From contig JAUIRK010000907.1 in the NCBI GenBank assembly GCA_030549495.1, positions 310,001 to 374,000 of the forward strand: a stretch of DNA of 64,000 bases, written 5' to 3'. Below are positions 1 to 61,062 of the stretch, in pieces; the stretch's first letter is position 1; each line of letters begins with the position of its first letter. Source of the DNA: Nectonema munidae (lineage: Eukaryota > Nematomorpha > Nectonematoida > Nectonematidae). Below the pieces are notes generated by a model, which saw only the letters and a program-made list of their open reading frames with translations, searched no databases and was not told the DNA's origin. The position numbers were made by a program, and so were the translations under genes.

Positions 1-3000
1 AAAAAAATTTATTTTTTATTTTTTAAAATAAAAAAAAATATTAATTAAGTATTTATTTTTTTTTTTTTTTTTTTTTTTTTGGGGGGGGGGGGGGGGAAAA
101 TTTTGAAAATTTTAAAAAAAAGAGGGATGGGAAAAAAAAAAAAAAAAAAAATTTAGATTGAGTACATTCTTTGTTGACATATCTAACATGTTTCCAAACA
201 AAACTTATATGCAAACTTTTTGAGAAATATACATTCATTCTTTTCGTAGCATAATAAAACAATGATTGGCTAAAGCTAATGGTGAGCTATATGCTGTTCT
301 TTTTTTCAGCTAGGCAAATGTAAAACTTTTTTTTATTTTTATTGAAGTTAAAGAATCTTTGGAGTATCCTGGAGGAATCTTCCTATAAATTTAAAATGAA
401 AAAAATGTTCACAAGCAAGTCATTTTTCCACAAGTCTAATACTTCGATTTCCATAATATTTTTCCCAATTTATGTACTTCGCTCTTTTCCAAAATACAGA
501 GATGTTTTCCACACATATTTTGTTCATCGTGACAAATTTGTCCAAACTTCAAGGGCTTATTTGGCATATATTCAGTAAATCACCATTTTCATTTATAACT
601 TCTTAGTTGCTCCTCAAGCGTTGAAAAATTTGAATTGAAGAACTTTTTGGTATAGTTTGTCATTATTACCAAAATTCTTTGATTTGTCTATCTAACACAT
701 TTTTCTCTCTTATAAATTACACTTTGAATAGGATACCTTTGTGAAGTAGAAGTAAACATGAAATCATTTCAAATCTTTTTCTTGTTATGATTGTTGCCAA
801 GGTATGCAATCCTGTTTTCAAGATGGTGAATGTTTTGCTAATCTCATTGTTAGATCTAAATATCCTAACCAATAGAAAAATACAAAGTCCGCTTTTTCAT
901 GTATAACTTTGTATTCTTTTCCAATTTTTTTTAATGGTATTTAATTTAAATACCCTTACAAATATGGAAGTTGACTTAAAGCAATTGCAATTTTCCGGCT
1001 TGCAATTTTCTTAATGGTAGAGTTATCCGCTTTGTCAATTTTCCCATGATGGCAATTTTTGAATTTGGAATATTCATAATGGCAATTCAATTTTTCTAGC
1101 ATCGTTATGAATATAAGCACATTTCATCTTTCATATGTTTATATAAATATTATATAAATGGGAGCAGTTTAGCCCAAAGAATACACCAGGATAACTATTA
1201 TATACAGATATCATATTCAGAATGTTCATTTTCTTATTCAATCCGCGAGAATCTGTTCTTTCATTATCCGTCAATCTCAACATCAGTCAAGTTTTTTTTG
1301 AGAACAGATGTTCTTATACCAGAAAATTTTGCTTCGATAATAATCCATCAGTCTCGAAGATCCGTCATTTTTTCAAAAACTGAATGTGAGGGAAAAACGC
1401 TTCTTTTTAGTTAATCAATATCAAAATGTTTTGGGAACAATATCTTTTTACAAAAGTTCATTAAAATATTAATAATATATAATATAGTCTGGATTTATCC
1501 CTGACCTTTTTTATTTGTTACGCAAACACTTTGTTGAATTGCCAATCATATGGCTAGCCTACCCTTGAGTACGGGTTAAATTAAATTAAATTTCATTGAT
1601 ACTTTTATATATGAAAAATAAAAATTTTTTTTTATCATAAATCTATTCAAAGCTCATGTAATATCTTCCTAAATCGATCAAATCTATTTTTTTTTATTGA
1701 TTTCTTTAAAATTTGTTTACATTAATTATTTTATATATGTAAAAAAGTAAAAAGTAAATCTTGAAAATTTCCATTAATTAAATAAAATTTTCTTTTTATA
1801 CTTTTATAAAAAGAATAAAGTAAAAAAAAATCTATTTTGATTTTTAAAAATTACTTAGAGATTCTGAGAATTACGTGGTATTCCAAAGGAAAAATACGAT
1901 AAAATATCTTTTCTATTTAACACAAAAATGTAAACAACTTTTCTTCAAATTAGTGAAAAATGTTAAAAGGACATTCTTTTGTAAAAAGTTAAACTCTAAA
2001 CAAACTTGGATTTGTAAAATTAACTTAACTGCAAGCTCCTCAATATTACCACATTCCCAGTATGGGTTGCTTATAATAAAAAAGACTGAATTTTAAAGAT
2101 TGCTTGAAATTTTAATTCTTTACTCTTTGAAATCAATACTTATGATTTTATGTAAAAAATACACTTTTTTCAATACCAACAATGCATATCCAATTCAAAC
2201 GATCAAAAAAACTCGACTTTGTTTTAGTTAGAAATTCATTAAAAAGTCGTTATCTCTGTAATCTCTATATCCGTACTTAGTTTATTTAGTCTTATTTTTT
2301 TTTATCCATAATTTCGCAAAATGACCAAAATGTCATCAGCTATTACGTGAATTGACTAATTTCACTCACAACGCAGCTCTTTTCATTCTCTTTTGGAAAA
2401 ATGATATTTGAAAGAAGGCATAAATCTAAAAAAGGCTTTTGTCAATAATTGAAAAGGAAGCTTGATCTATGTTACATTTCAAGAAGTTGGTAATGGATGG
2501 CGCATATTAAAAGATGAATCGAAATAAAAAATTCCTGAGCCATAGATAAATAATTTAATTTCCAAACTTGGCTGCTTCCCTCACAAGTAAATCAATACTT
2601 TTAGTTAGTCTTCTTTTTCGAACTGACGTAAGATAGAAATGTGATGTGTTTGATTGATTTATCAATATTTGAAATGAATTCGCTAGAAAGTAGTGGCTTT
2701 GGAATTTTAAACTTTTTAGGCATTTTTATTATTATTCACCTCTATGCAAATGTTCTTTTCAAAACTTTTCTTTTGATATAATAATATTTAAATTGGGAAT
2801 TTTGCAAATTGGACACTTCTATAAGCTTAAAATATTTGGATATGCATCTTTTATTCTTGACTTTTATCTTACATCTGTAGCTGCTTCACAAAACTAACAC
2901 AACTCTCTGATCACCAATACTCAATCTTAAATTCTTTTAAAAAAGCCTCTTCCTTCAAAGTTTTAGATGAATTTAACGACTAATTTTTAACAACAGCTCA

Positions 3001-4585
3001 TTAAGTGCCTTAATTATGCATGGAACATGTTTGGAAACATTTTAGAAAATTTATAAAATCTGTTCACGTAATGTATTTCAATAAACCAGTAAAATATGGA
3101 TTAAAAACAAATAAACCACTTTTGTGAAATTGATGGATGATGTTTAAATACAAAAAAGGATAATTAATGTCTATACCTTTGTTGAATTTTGCCATATATT
3201 TTCTAAATTTCATTTTATTTTAAAATAACTTTTTGTGCTTACGCATATTTAATGCAAAAAAGACAAACCTATCAAATTAGAAAAATTTGAATAAAAGCCA
3301 TTTTTTATGTAAAATTTTGTAAAGAAAATTTCTTTTCCATTCTTTACTTTCAACCCGAATCTGTGCGGGTTCTCTTATTTCTTTCCATTTTTTAACTCTC
3401 ATTCTTTCTTATTGTAACTTTTTTTCTATTTCATACTATCACATTACTGTTATCTTCTTCAGCTAATTTAGTTCTCAGTTGACCTTCCTGAAATTGCTGT
3501 CTATGCATTCATACAAAGCTACTTTTTTTGTTTAATTAAATGATCCTCACTTAACATTGCAAATTGCAAACATATAGTATTCCAAAAATAATTTTAGATA
3601 TATTTGTCTTTATATATTAATTTTATTTATATCTTTAAAATCAATTGAATTCGTCCTTCAGAAAATAACAGCACAGAACTTAGGATGTTTGAAGTTTGCA
3701 TTACCTATTTTTTAGCGTGTGTATATGTGTGATTGTTATTAAAATCTTGAATAATAAATCCTCATTTAATCCATTCTAATCCATGTTCAAATGATGCTAT
3801 CAAAATTTCTTATTCCAGATAAAAAATCATTGACATAATCTAGAAATATCGATGAGTGAATGCTTAGTTGGATAAATTTTTCATTCAAAAGCAAAGGATT
3901 TATATGCAAAATCAATATTTTCAAGTTTGTGTCTGACTACGTATTTATTATCGTGCCATATTTTTGATTTAAATTGATTTTTGATTTTTCATAAAAAAAT
4001 TTCATTGTTGAAAAGATGTCTGATGATATTTTTGCTATTTCTTTTGTCCTTGTAATTGGTGTTGTTGGATTTTAGACTTTGATTTAGGTGTGGCCGAAAA
4101 GACATTTAGACGATTTCAATTTTAAACCTAAAATGTGCATACAATTTGCCAATTTTTGTAGACGTTGCTTTGCTTCTAGTAAGTTTGCAAGTTTGTGCTG
4201 CTCCCTGCACATCTGCATCGTAATTTTTGTTTTTTTTTATTATTCTTAAGTTCTATACAAAAAGTATGTGATGAATAATTTACCTAATCTACTCTAAGTT
4301 ATATTGGCAAATGTGGACTGTACCGCTTTTTTTTTGAGATTTAAGCATTTCAATGTATAGGCTTCTAATATTAATATGTATGTATGTATCAGAGGCCCTC
4401 ATCAGGGGGGGGGGATTCGTTGTGAACAATGGCATTGTTTTATTGAAAAATATGAGTAGCTGGCAGCGCTCTGACACGCCTATGTGACGCCCGTGGCCAA
4501 TAGTTTCAGCGACTCAGCAGTACAAAATTTCCAGTGACGTCTCCTTCTTACATGTAGTATAACTTTTATATTCAGTATCTGGGTT
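1..4585. other. AT-rich DNA, no supported gene
   Basis: Only short chance open frames. Bases 55-96 are a T run directly joined to a run of 16 G, with an A run at 131-150. I see no exon, RNA gene or complete transposon. Confidence 0.6.
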
Positions 4586-4887
4586 CAGTGGCGGATCCAA
4601 GGGGAGGGGGGAGGGGGGCTCATGGGTCTAGACCCCCCCCCTCCCCCCTTATGAAAAATGGCTTTGAAAATTAACCTTACTAATGTATACCTTTACATGT
4701 ATAAAAATAAATTTTTGCAATTTATTCATGGCAAAATAATGTTAAAAATATGAAAACATAGGTAAGTGATTCTAAAAGACATCCATCATACAGCTGTCGT
4801 TTTTTCTGAAGACTTTTAGCAAAATTGCAAAAAATTTAAATATATTTCGCCCCCCCCCCCTATAAGAAATTTCTGGACCCGCCACTG
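4586..4887. mobile_element. hAT-type MITE, 302 bp
   Basis: Begins CAGTGGCGGATCC and ends GGACCCGCCACTG, inverted termini with the CAGTG hAT start. It is flanked by TCTGGGTT (4578-4585) and CCTGGGTT (4888-4895), an 8-base duplication matching at 7 of 8, as hAT elements make. The interior holds G- and C-runs and no coding sequence. It must move with an hAT transposase supplied elsewhere (family knowledge). Confidence 0.85.
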
Positions 4888-5257
4888 CCTGGGTTACTTT
4901 TTTTTATCATTGGTAGAATTTATTTTTAAAGAATAATCCTACAAAATTGGATGAGTAGTTCCAATTTATACAATTACATCTACATTTTTGTATTTTACTT
5001 TAGGAAAAATTATTATTAACGACATCGTCAAAATATATTTTTATATTTGCCCCTCCCCCTCCCTAGCCAAGAAGTATTGACCCTGGCATATGTCCTTTCT
5101 GTCACTTCTTATATGAGTGCCGTAGTGACATGTAAATATTTTTATTTGTTTTAAATAACTTTTTTCAATTATCCACATTTTTATAAAATTTTTTAGAATA
5201 ATGATACCTTATGATAAAAAAATGAAATTATTACTTGACTCAAAATTTTTATTTTAG

Positions 5258-5384
5258 CAAAGGGTACAAACCCGAGTCCTATAGCGAGCGATTTAGGGAT
5301 GCGGGAAAGGGAAATGGACGGAGAGATCTATTCCCCGATGCAAGCGCCCCGGACGGAGAAAATTTACTAGCTTGTTATATTTAA
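5258..5384 (+). other. Exon-like GC-rich island, unassigned
   Basis: An AT-rich region is broken by about 110 bp of higher-GC sequence preceded by a good acceptor (ATTTTTATTTTAG ending 5257). One frame stays open from 5259 to a stop at 5382, encoding a Gly/Asp/Arg-rich peptide including FRDAGKGNGRRDLF. No clear donor except GTTATA at 5375, and its phase does not fit the 8004 exon. It could be the terminal exon of another gene, an untranslated exon or a repeat fragment. I do not recognise it. Confidence 0.25.
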
Positions 5385-8003
5385 AATTATTAAAATATAT
5401 GAACTTTTTTAAAAGCTATATTTTTAATAAATATAAAATTGTTTTAATTACTTAATATTTTCACGAACCATTACTAAATCTTAAACATTTTGTAGAACAT
5501 AATTCCATTTTTTTCATAATAAAATGATATCCTTGACTCGTTAGCTGGAATTTTTATAAACAAACTACACAAAATCAGTTGGGTCTTTTTCCTTCCTTTC
5601 CTTGCATCAGATCAAAATTTTATCTTATTTTACATTTGGTAATACTTCATACATGTCTATTTCTTCCATTAATTTGAATTGACGTTGGGAATTTGTGTTC
5701 TTATAACTGTTTTTCAATTTGTTTGTAAGAGAATTTTGATCATTCTTAAAATAAAAATGTTCTATTCTTTTGGAGTCTGATGACTACTAGTTCTGTTGCA
5801 ATCATTTACTATATCAATTGGATACAGAAGCGATATAATTTTTATACAGTCCAAACCATAATTAGTTTACAATGATAAAAAAAATTTGCGTTAAGCATAA
5901 AATTTCTTACTTTTTTGTAATAAATGACTGTAATTTTTGCTAATTTTATAATTAATAATTTTATTTTTATGCAGAATTTTTTTTAAAACTTCTAAAAAAT
6001 TGTTCCTAAAAGGAATTCCTAAAGGAGGGTAAAATGTTGGGGTAAAAAAAAGGAGACTATGAGGGTAAATGGATTATCTTCTCGATATGGTAAAAAAACA
6101 AGGATAAATTAAATGAGAAAATGATGAAAAGTGAAGAAAAAATCTTGCGTTTTAGGGATGTCTACGGTAAATGTTGATTGAGAATTAAATATTACAACTT
6201 CCAATAAAAATAGAGAAGTTCCCAAAAGGTTTATTTTATACAAATAGGATGACTGTCAAGAAGAGCACTTTTCTTGAGTCTATGGTCCTATCCAATTAAT
6301 ATCTTGTGAATTATTAGACTCTATAAAATATAGTTTAAGAGTATAAAATATTAATTTATAAGAAACTATATTACATAATTTATATACAAAAGAGTAAGAA
6401 AATCAATCTGGAAAACAACAATTTGAATGTTTTAGTAAAAAAAATAGATCCACACTTTGAAGGATATAAAGTATTAACAAATTGATCATTTTAAAAATTG
6501 TAATAAATTGTTTCAAAAAATGCAAGATTTACAGTCCTTGCCAGTTGATTGGACATTAAAAGAAGGGCAGTTCACGTTCTTCACCGTTATGGCATTTGGC
6601 AGTTTAAAAGACGCTCTGAAAAATAAATGATGACTGCGTCGTTTATTTCATTCATTTTACGACCATTTTCTAGGGAGGTAAACGTTTCTTATCTACATCG
6701 TTATAAAGATGAGTGAGGTATAAACATCATTGTGTTGTAACTCGGCAACTTGGCGGGCCTTTTTGGCTCTTGGAATCGCCTATCACTATCCCTCTTTAAG
6801 CTTAGATATCCTCATGTCACTCGAGAATTTATCATCCTATAAATTTATCTTCTTTCCTTTATTGGTCTCACTTCGCTGTTCCATTTTTAGCTACATTGAT
6901 TTTAAACATTTTTATCTTTTAATCTTGATCCCATGTAAATTGTTTTTTCAAACGAAATCGTAGTCAGATTGTGAATTCACTAGTTTAAACAGTCTATTAA
7001 TGCCAAACCTTGATTATCCGATACTCAGTTTACCGGAAACTTCCTATCCTTGAAGAAACTCATTGAGAATGGAAATGTTCTTTTTATTTTTTTTAGTTTT
7101 CGGCTTTGCATCCAAGGGAAGAATGTTCTGATATAAATGGAGAGATAAACAGAATCGATACGATCGTAAATCGAACCTGGGATGATCAGGACCCTACACT
7201 ACGGCCACTAGGGCATCTAGTGAAATTGTTGTCTTATGATATACACCCGGAAATTCACTTTCAGTAACGGCATTTTTAATGATAAGAATCTAATTTTTAC
7301 AAAAATATTTAAAAATTCAACATTAAACAATCATTTTAATGATAATAATATTAATAAATTGTATTTTTTTTCGACTTGTAAAGTAAGTAAAATTTTGTAT
7401 TATGTTGAAATTATTTCCTTTTAACATATAAATACCTTCTCAATTTCGACACAACACAAATAGAAAAAATATCGAACTTGTCGTTCAAATTACTCGTTAA
7501 GCGTGAAAAATACTTAAAGAACCCAATTGTTCAGATTATTGAGGTCTGACTTTATTTATACGTTGCAGTAACATTGTGAAATACGTTTCATATAGAAATT
7601 CCATGAACACACTTTTATTGAAATTTCATATGATGATTGTTGAAATGACACCGTTCTCTATATTACACACCTTAGCGACTTAATAAATATCTTCAATATA
7701 TAGAGAGGGTTACATTCGTAAAATACTCAAGGAATGGAATTATCGGGATTTTGAGGTCTGACTGTATATCAAACATTTGAGATCAAAAATTATTTTTTTA
7801 TATGCAATCAAAACTAGGGAACTATTTTCGATCAAATCTAAAATTTGAGCGAAACCAAACTAAAAATTTTAATAATAATTTTAATTCAGTTATTTAAGTA
7901 GTTCATTTGTTTTGGATCGTTATTAGTTTAATTAATTTTGTAAAAAAATTTTTGACTCACTGAATATTGGATTCACTAATCATGGCATCAACATTTTATT
8001 TAG
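5385..8003. other. AT-rich DNA with Tigger-like ends
   Basis: Bases 6985-7030 resemble a pogo/Tigger end (CAGTCTATT, then CTTGATTATCCG). Two same-direction copies of another end (AGTCAGACCTCAA on the minus strand) sit at about 7535-7553 and 7758-7774. I found no acceptable first Rph exon here. Confidence 0.4.
7140..7225 (-). mobile_element. tRNA-derived SINE, family 2
   Basis: On the minus strand an A-box-like TGGCCGTAGTG is followed about 30 bases later by a B-box-like GGTTCGATTT, the RNA polymerase III spacing of a tRNA head. It shares the GCC-TAGTGG motif with the copies at 8600, 11448 and 46225. It does not fold as a full tRNA by inspection. Confidence 0.6.
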
Positions 8004-56813
<48,810 letters not shown>

Positions 56814-56864
56814 GAGTAGCTGTAAACAGTTCCTCACTGGCTAATTTAATCTTGTTAACCTGTC

Positions 56865-56870
56865 AATAAA
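56865..56870 (+). terminator. Poly(A) signal of Rph
   Basis: AATAAA 52 bases after the stop codon, followed by a T-rich stretch. This predicts a very short 3' UTR. Confidence 0.7.
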
Positions 56871-57861
56871 TATTTTGCTTTCATGAAACGCACTAAAATG
56901 TTTCGTTTGAAAATTATATAACCTTTTTCCTTTCCCATTCAAAATTTTCTTCACGTTAATTTCGGGAAAAAGTTATGTTTTTACAAGTAAGAATCATCTT
57001 TTGCTCATTTAACATTTCCAATTTATTTTTCTAAATGTAAAATCACAAATTATACAGATTTAAATAAAGTTTTCGAAACTTTTAAATTTTGATGTCTAAA
57101 ATTTTATTAAATTTGAATAAATTAATCAATAATTCAAACTTTTCAAGGTTACATAGAACTCTAAAAGCAACTATCAACTTTATTTAGTCATCGCAAATGG
57201 TCTATCTGTGGAAGGAGTTAATATTGATTCATTTGTCCTGGGTTGGATTCCACCTTGTGACATCACCATCTGTCCAATTTTGGAAGATTATTATAATGGG
57301 AGCAATAAAAAAATTAAACATTTTATAGGAAATTCGATAAAGTTTGAACTTGCCGCAATATGGGAAACTTAATGAATATAAACATCTTACTCAGAAGCGA
57401 ACATTTCTGAAATTATTATTGGAGGTTGGGAGGAGTGATCTTATTTTTAAATTGTATTTACGGTAAAAAAATTTCTATCAATGTTTTCATAAATTTGTTT
57501 CAAGAAAGTTAACTTTTTTACTAAATTAACAATGCTAATTTTTTTATTTTCCATTCATAAATATACGTCCCTGGTATAAAGACAAGATTTGTTCAAAATA
57601 TTTTTTCTTAAGGTTAATTGATATTTTGTTTTATTAAAATTTATACCTATAGTTGAATAAGTTAAATGAAAAAACATGCAAAATTTGGTATATCTATTTA
57701 TTTATTATATTCAAAAAATAAAAACCAAATTTTTAGTCTTGCTACTAATAAGTTTTTCAAGATTCAAGAAGGAAAAGAACGATTTTTCTTTCATCCTATT
57801 CAATTATGATTTCCTTTACATACCAATGCTTTGCAATGCACATTTTTTTCGATCTACTAGA

Positions 57862-58157
57862 ACATTGTTTCTCAACCACGCCCCTCAACCTCTTGTTCGT
57901 CGGCCCACATAGCAAAGTTGGAGAAAAAATAAATATCAAAACTGTCAAAATTTCTTAAATTTATTGATTTATTATTTTTGAATAATATGATTGCTTAATT
58001 TTATGATATAATTTGGATTCAGTTTAAGTAACTATAGAATAATATTTCAGAATTAATTAAAAACGCTTTTTATAAAAACCGATTTTATGCTTTGGGGGTT
58101 GCTCTGGAGTGCAATGTTGGTTCTTATTTGACCGTTTGTTAAAAAAGGTTTAGAACC
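57862..58157. mobile_element. hAT-type MITE
   Basis: Left CATTGTTTCTCAACC and right GGTTTAGAACCACTG are inverted termini of hAT style. ACTAGAA occurs just outside both ends, a possible target duplication offset by two bases. No coding sequence. Confidence 0.55.
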
Positions 58158-58859
58158 ACTGTTAACTAGAAGGATATTTCTCCAGTAATTTGAGTTTCAT
58201 GAGCGCAATACCCACAATCCTTACCAAGTATATAACAGAATAACAAACTAATTAATTTATTTAACCAACAAATTAACTTATCGCCTCTTGAAAGCTTTAT
58301 TAAAACAAAAATGGCACGTATTTACTTTCAACAAATAATATTAAGTGTGTGTGTGTGACTTTATATATTGTGGCTTGTGGAATGTTTGTTTCAATTTAAT
58401 TTTAGCAATCTAATTCATAACAGTGGCTCGTAATCATTTTAAATAAAATATGAAACTAACCAACCAAACCCTACTAACCAATTAACTAACTAAACGAGCT
58501 AACTTATAAAAGACTAACTAATTCACTGACTGACTAAGCAAGGAATTAAGCACCCTTGCTCTAACTCACTAAGTAAACAAAAGGAATTTTCCATGTCTGG
58601 CGGCAAAAGATCTTTTTTATATTTATCCCCCGAAAAACGTTCTTCGAAGATTTATTTATGCTGCCATCATATGACTCTATCCTAATAGTGAGTGTAAGAT
58701 CGATGAAAACAATTTTTATTAAAAAATATTTTCTTATAAGACTTTTGATGCTGACTTATAGGATCGTATAACTTGTAAGAAAGTAAACATCGCATTCCAA
58801 TAGAATAAGCTTCTGGGTTTATTTTACTCATGGAGCATTCGATTCTTCATTTTAAAAGT

Positions 58860-58970
58860 TTAATAAAAGGGTAGTGTAAGGGTAAATGTACCGTGTCTCA
58901 TTATGAGCAAAGAAGTTATAATCATGGAATTGAACGCAAGACCTTGTAGTATCATCAAACATGACAGACT
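58860..58970 (-). mobile_element. SINE family 1, degenerate
   Basis: AAGGGTAAATGTACCGTG and GAATTGAACGCAAGACC match the 3' end and B-box region of the 31599 copy, with losses in between. Confidence 0.45.
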
Positions 58971-59019
58971 TCTTGGCAACACTATTAAGACGCTTTATGA
59001 CTTAATAAAATTTATAGAA

Positions 59020-59165
59020 TTTTTACTTTAAGTTCTTCTTTTTTCACTTTAAGTTCGTCTTTTTACACTTTAAGTTCGCCTTTTTTCACTAAGTTCGTCT
59101 TTTTTCATCTTAAGTTCGCCTTTTTTCACTATAAGTTCGTCTTTTTTCATTTTAGTCCTTTCTCA
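59020..59165. repeat. Minisatellite of about 24-base units
   Basis: About six imperfect tandem copies of TTTTTCACTTTAAGTTCGTC, alternating GTC and GCC at the end. AT-rich, non-coding, downstream of Rph. Confidence 0.85.
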
Positions 59166-60879
59166 TTTTATGTTTTTTTTTTATTTTTTTTTGAATTTTT
59201 TCTATAAACGCAAAAATTATGTCAGCAACATGTTTTTATTTTCTAATTCCGAATCGAAAAAAATTATCATAGTCAGTATTAAAAGTTTTCTACACAGTCT
59301 TTTTCAAAATGTTTTTAATAAAATTTGATAAAATCATACTTTGAATATAGAAAAGTTTATAAAAAATAGTATTCAAAATTTAATATTAAAATTCAAATGA
59401 AAAAAAAATTTCCTTTTTTCATATTTTTTAAAATATTAAATAAAATCAGTTTTTAAACTTAAATTTAATCATAATTTTTTTGCAATTTTTTTTCATATTT
59501 AACTAATTTGTAGCGTTTTATTAATAAAACAGTGAAATTTACAGTTAATCCTTGATATTTTTGAACTTTTTTTTCAAAAAAAATTAAGAAAAAATATTCA
59601 AAACAAGCCCATTCAAGGAACAAGTTACAAACTTTAGAACGAATACAAAATTCAGTAAAAAAAATTAATTTAACAGTTAAAATTAAAAAGAAATATTTTT
59701 AGAAAAAAGAATAACTTAATTGTGGGTAAAATTAGTAATCATGAATAATTATTTGGACTATATAATTGTCCAGTTGAAGCTATATTGATGTTGTTTAGCA
59801 TATGTCTATAATAGAATAAATCTATCATATTTTTCATCTTTGGGTAGCCTACTTTTTAACAAAAAAAATGAAAAATACCTCACTCAAAATGACCTTATAA
59901 AAATTTAATACATTTTATTTTGCGATACTTATTCTGTTCTCAAAATAAAATAGTACGCATTTCAACACAAAACATTTGATATCGTTGATTTATTCTTACT
60001 ATTAACGTATTATAAAGTTGAAACATAACCAAAAATGATGTTTTCTTGCTTTCTTTGAAGAAATAATGTTAAACATGTCACGTAAATAATACACTGCATA
60101 TGGCAAGCAAAATCGTCGAGCCTATATAAAAAATATTATGTATTTTATTATTTTTTTTATGTACTTAAAGATGAAACAAAACGAAGATGGTCATTTCTAT
60201 CAGAATAACCTTTAAAGATAGGAATTAACGCGATCTATAATCTTCATAAACGATGGCTTTTTTAGGAGAAATTACGATTATATTGTTGGATAGCACAGTT
60301 ATAAGTCATAATAATTATTAACATTTTATTTCAAAAATAGCCAGTTTATTTAAGCTTCTACGACATCTTGCATCTAATACAAATAGGTATAAAAAAATCT
60401 GTTTTTTCAACTATTACGATAAAAATCAAGACGACACGGAATATACTATGGTTATTTGATGTATTCTGATTAGTCTATGTAGAGCACTCTTCAGTTTTTG
60501 GTTTTTATAATAAATATTAGCAACTTCAAACAGTTCAATCCTACAAAGTATACCCCTTTTTCACGTCTGATGTAAACCTCTATAGAAAAGTAGAACGTTT
60601 TCTTCTATAAAAGCATGCTGTATGCTCTGTTTCATAATTGCGCTTGATAATTGCCAACCACAAAATAAGTTCTGACAATAGTTTTTCATAAAAAAAACTA
60701 GTTGTGGTTTAAACAGATCTTAGTTATTTATTTGCCTGATTGAATACCTCTCAACATATATAAATAGAATTGTTAGATGATCTCTCTTCGTATCATATGG
60801 TGATGTACACTACTGTGCATGAATTAAGAAACAATAGAGGAGTCAAGAAACTGCTTTCTCGTTCAAGGACAAAAAAGTT
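59166..60879. other. AT-rich flank, no feature
   Basis: Long A and T runs, no recognised gene or element. Confidence 0.5.
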
Positions 60880-61062
60880 TTGTTTATAAATTCAAAAATA
60901 AAATATTCATATTGTGTTTGGATAAGAATGCGCTACAGGAGAATTTATGGAAAGTTGAGGCGAACAAACCTGGAAAATTTGTTGCATTGTTTTGTTACAC
61001 CTCATTTGTGTATTGATATTCATTTCAATCATTTGTTTGCCCCATCTTTGTTCTCTTGTGCG

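Noticed and set aside
1560-1580. GGGTTAA end as another TTAA-type MITE
   Set aside because: The body motifs, CCAATG block and palindrome at the 16-base offset are all absent.
6730-6963. 77-codon open frame as the first Rph exon
   Set aside because: No Rab-effector motif and no donor with the needed phase.
59020-59165. CRISPR array
   Set aside because: The repeat units are directly tandem with no spacers, and the genome is eukaryotic.
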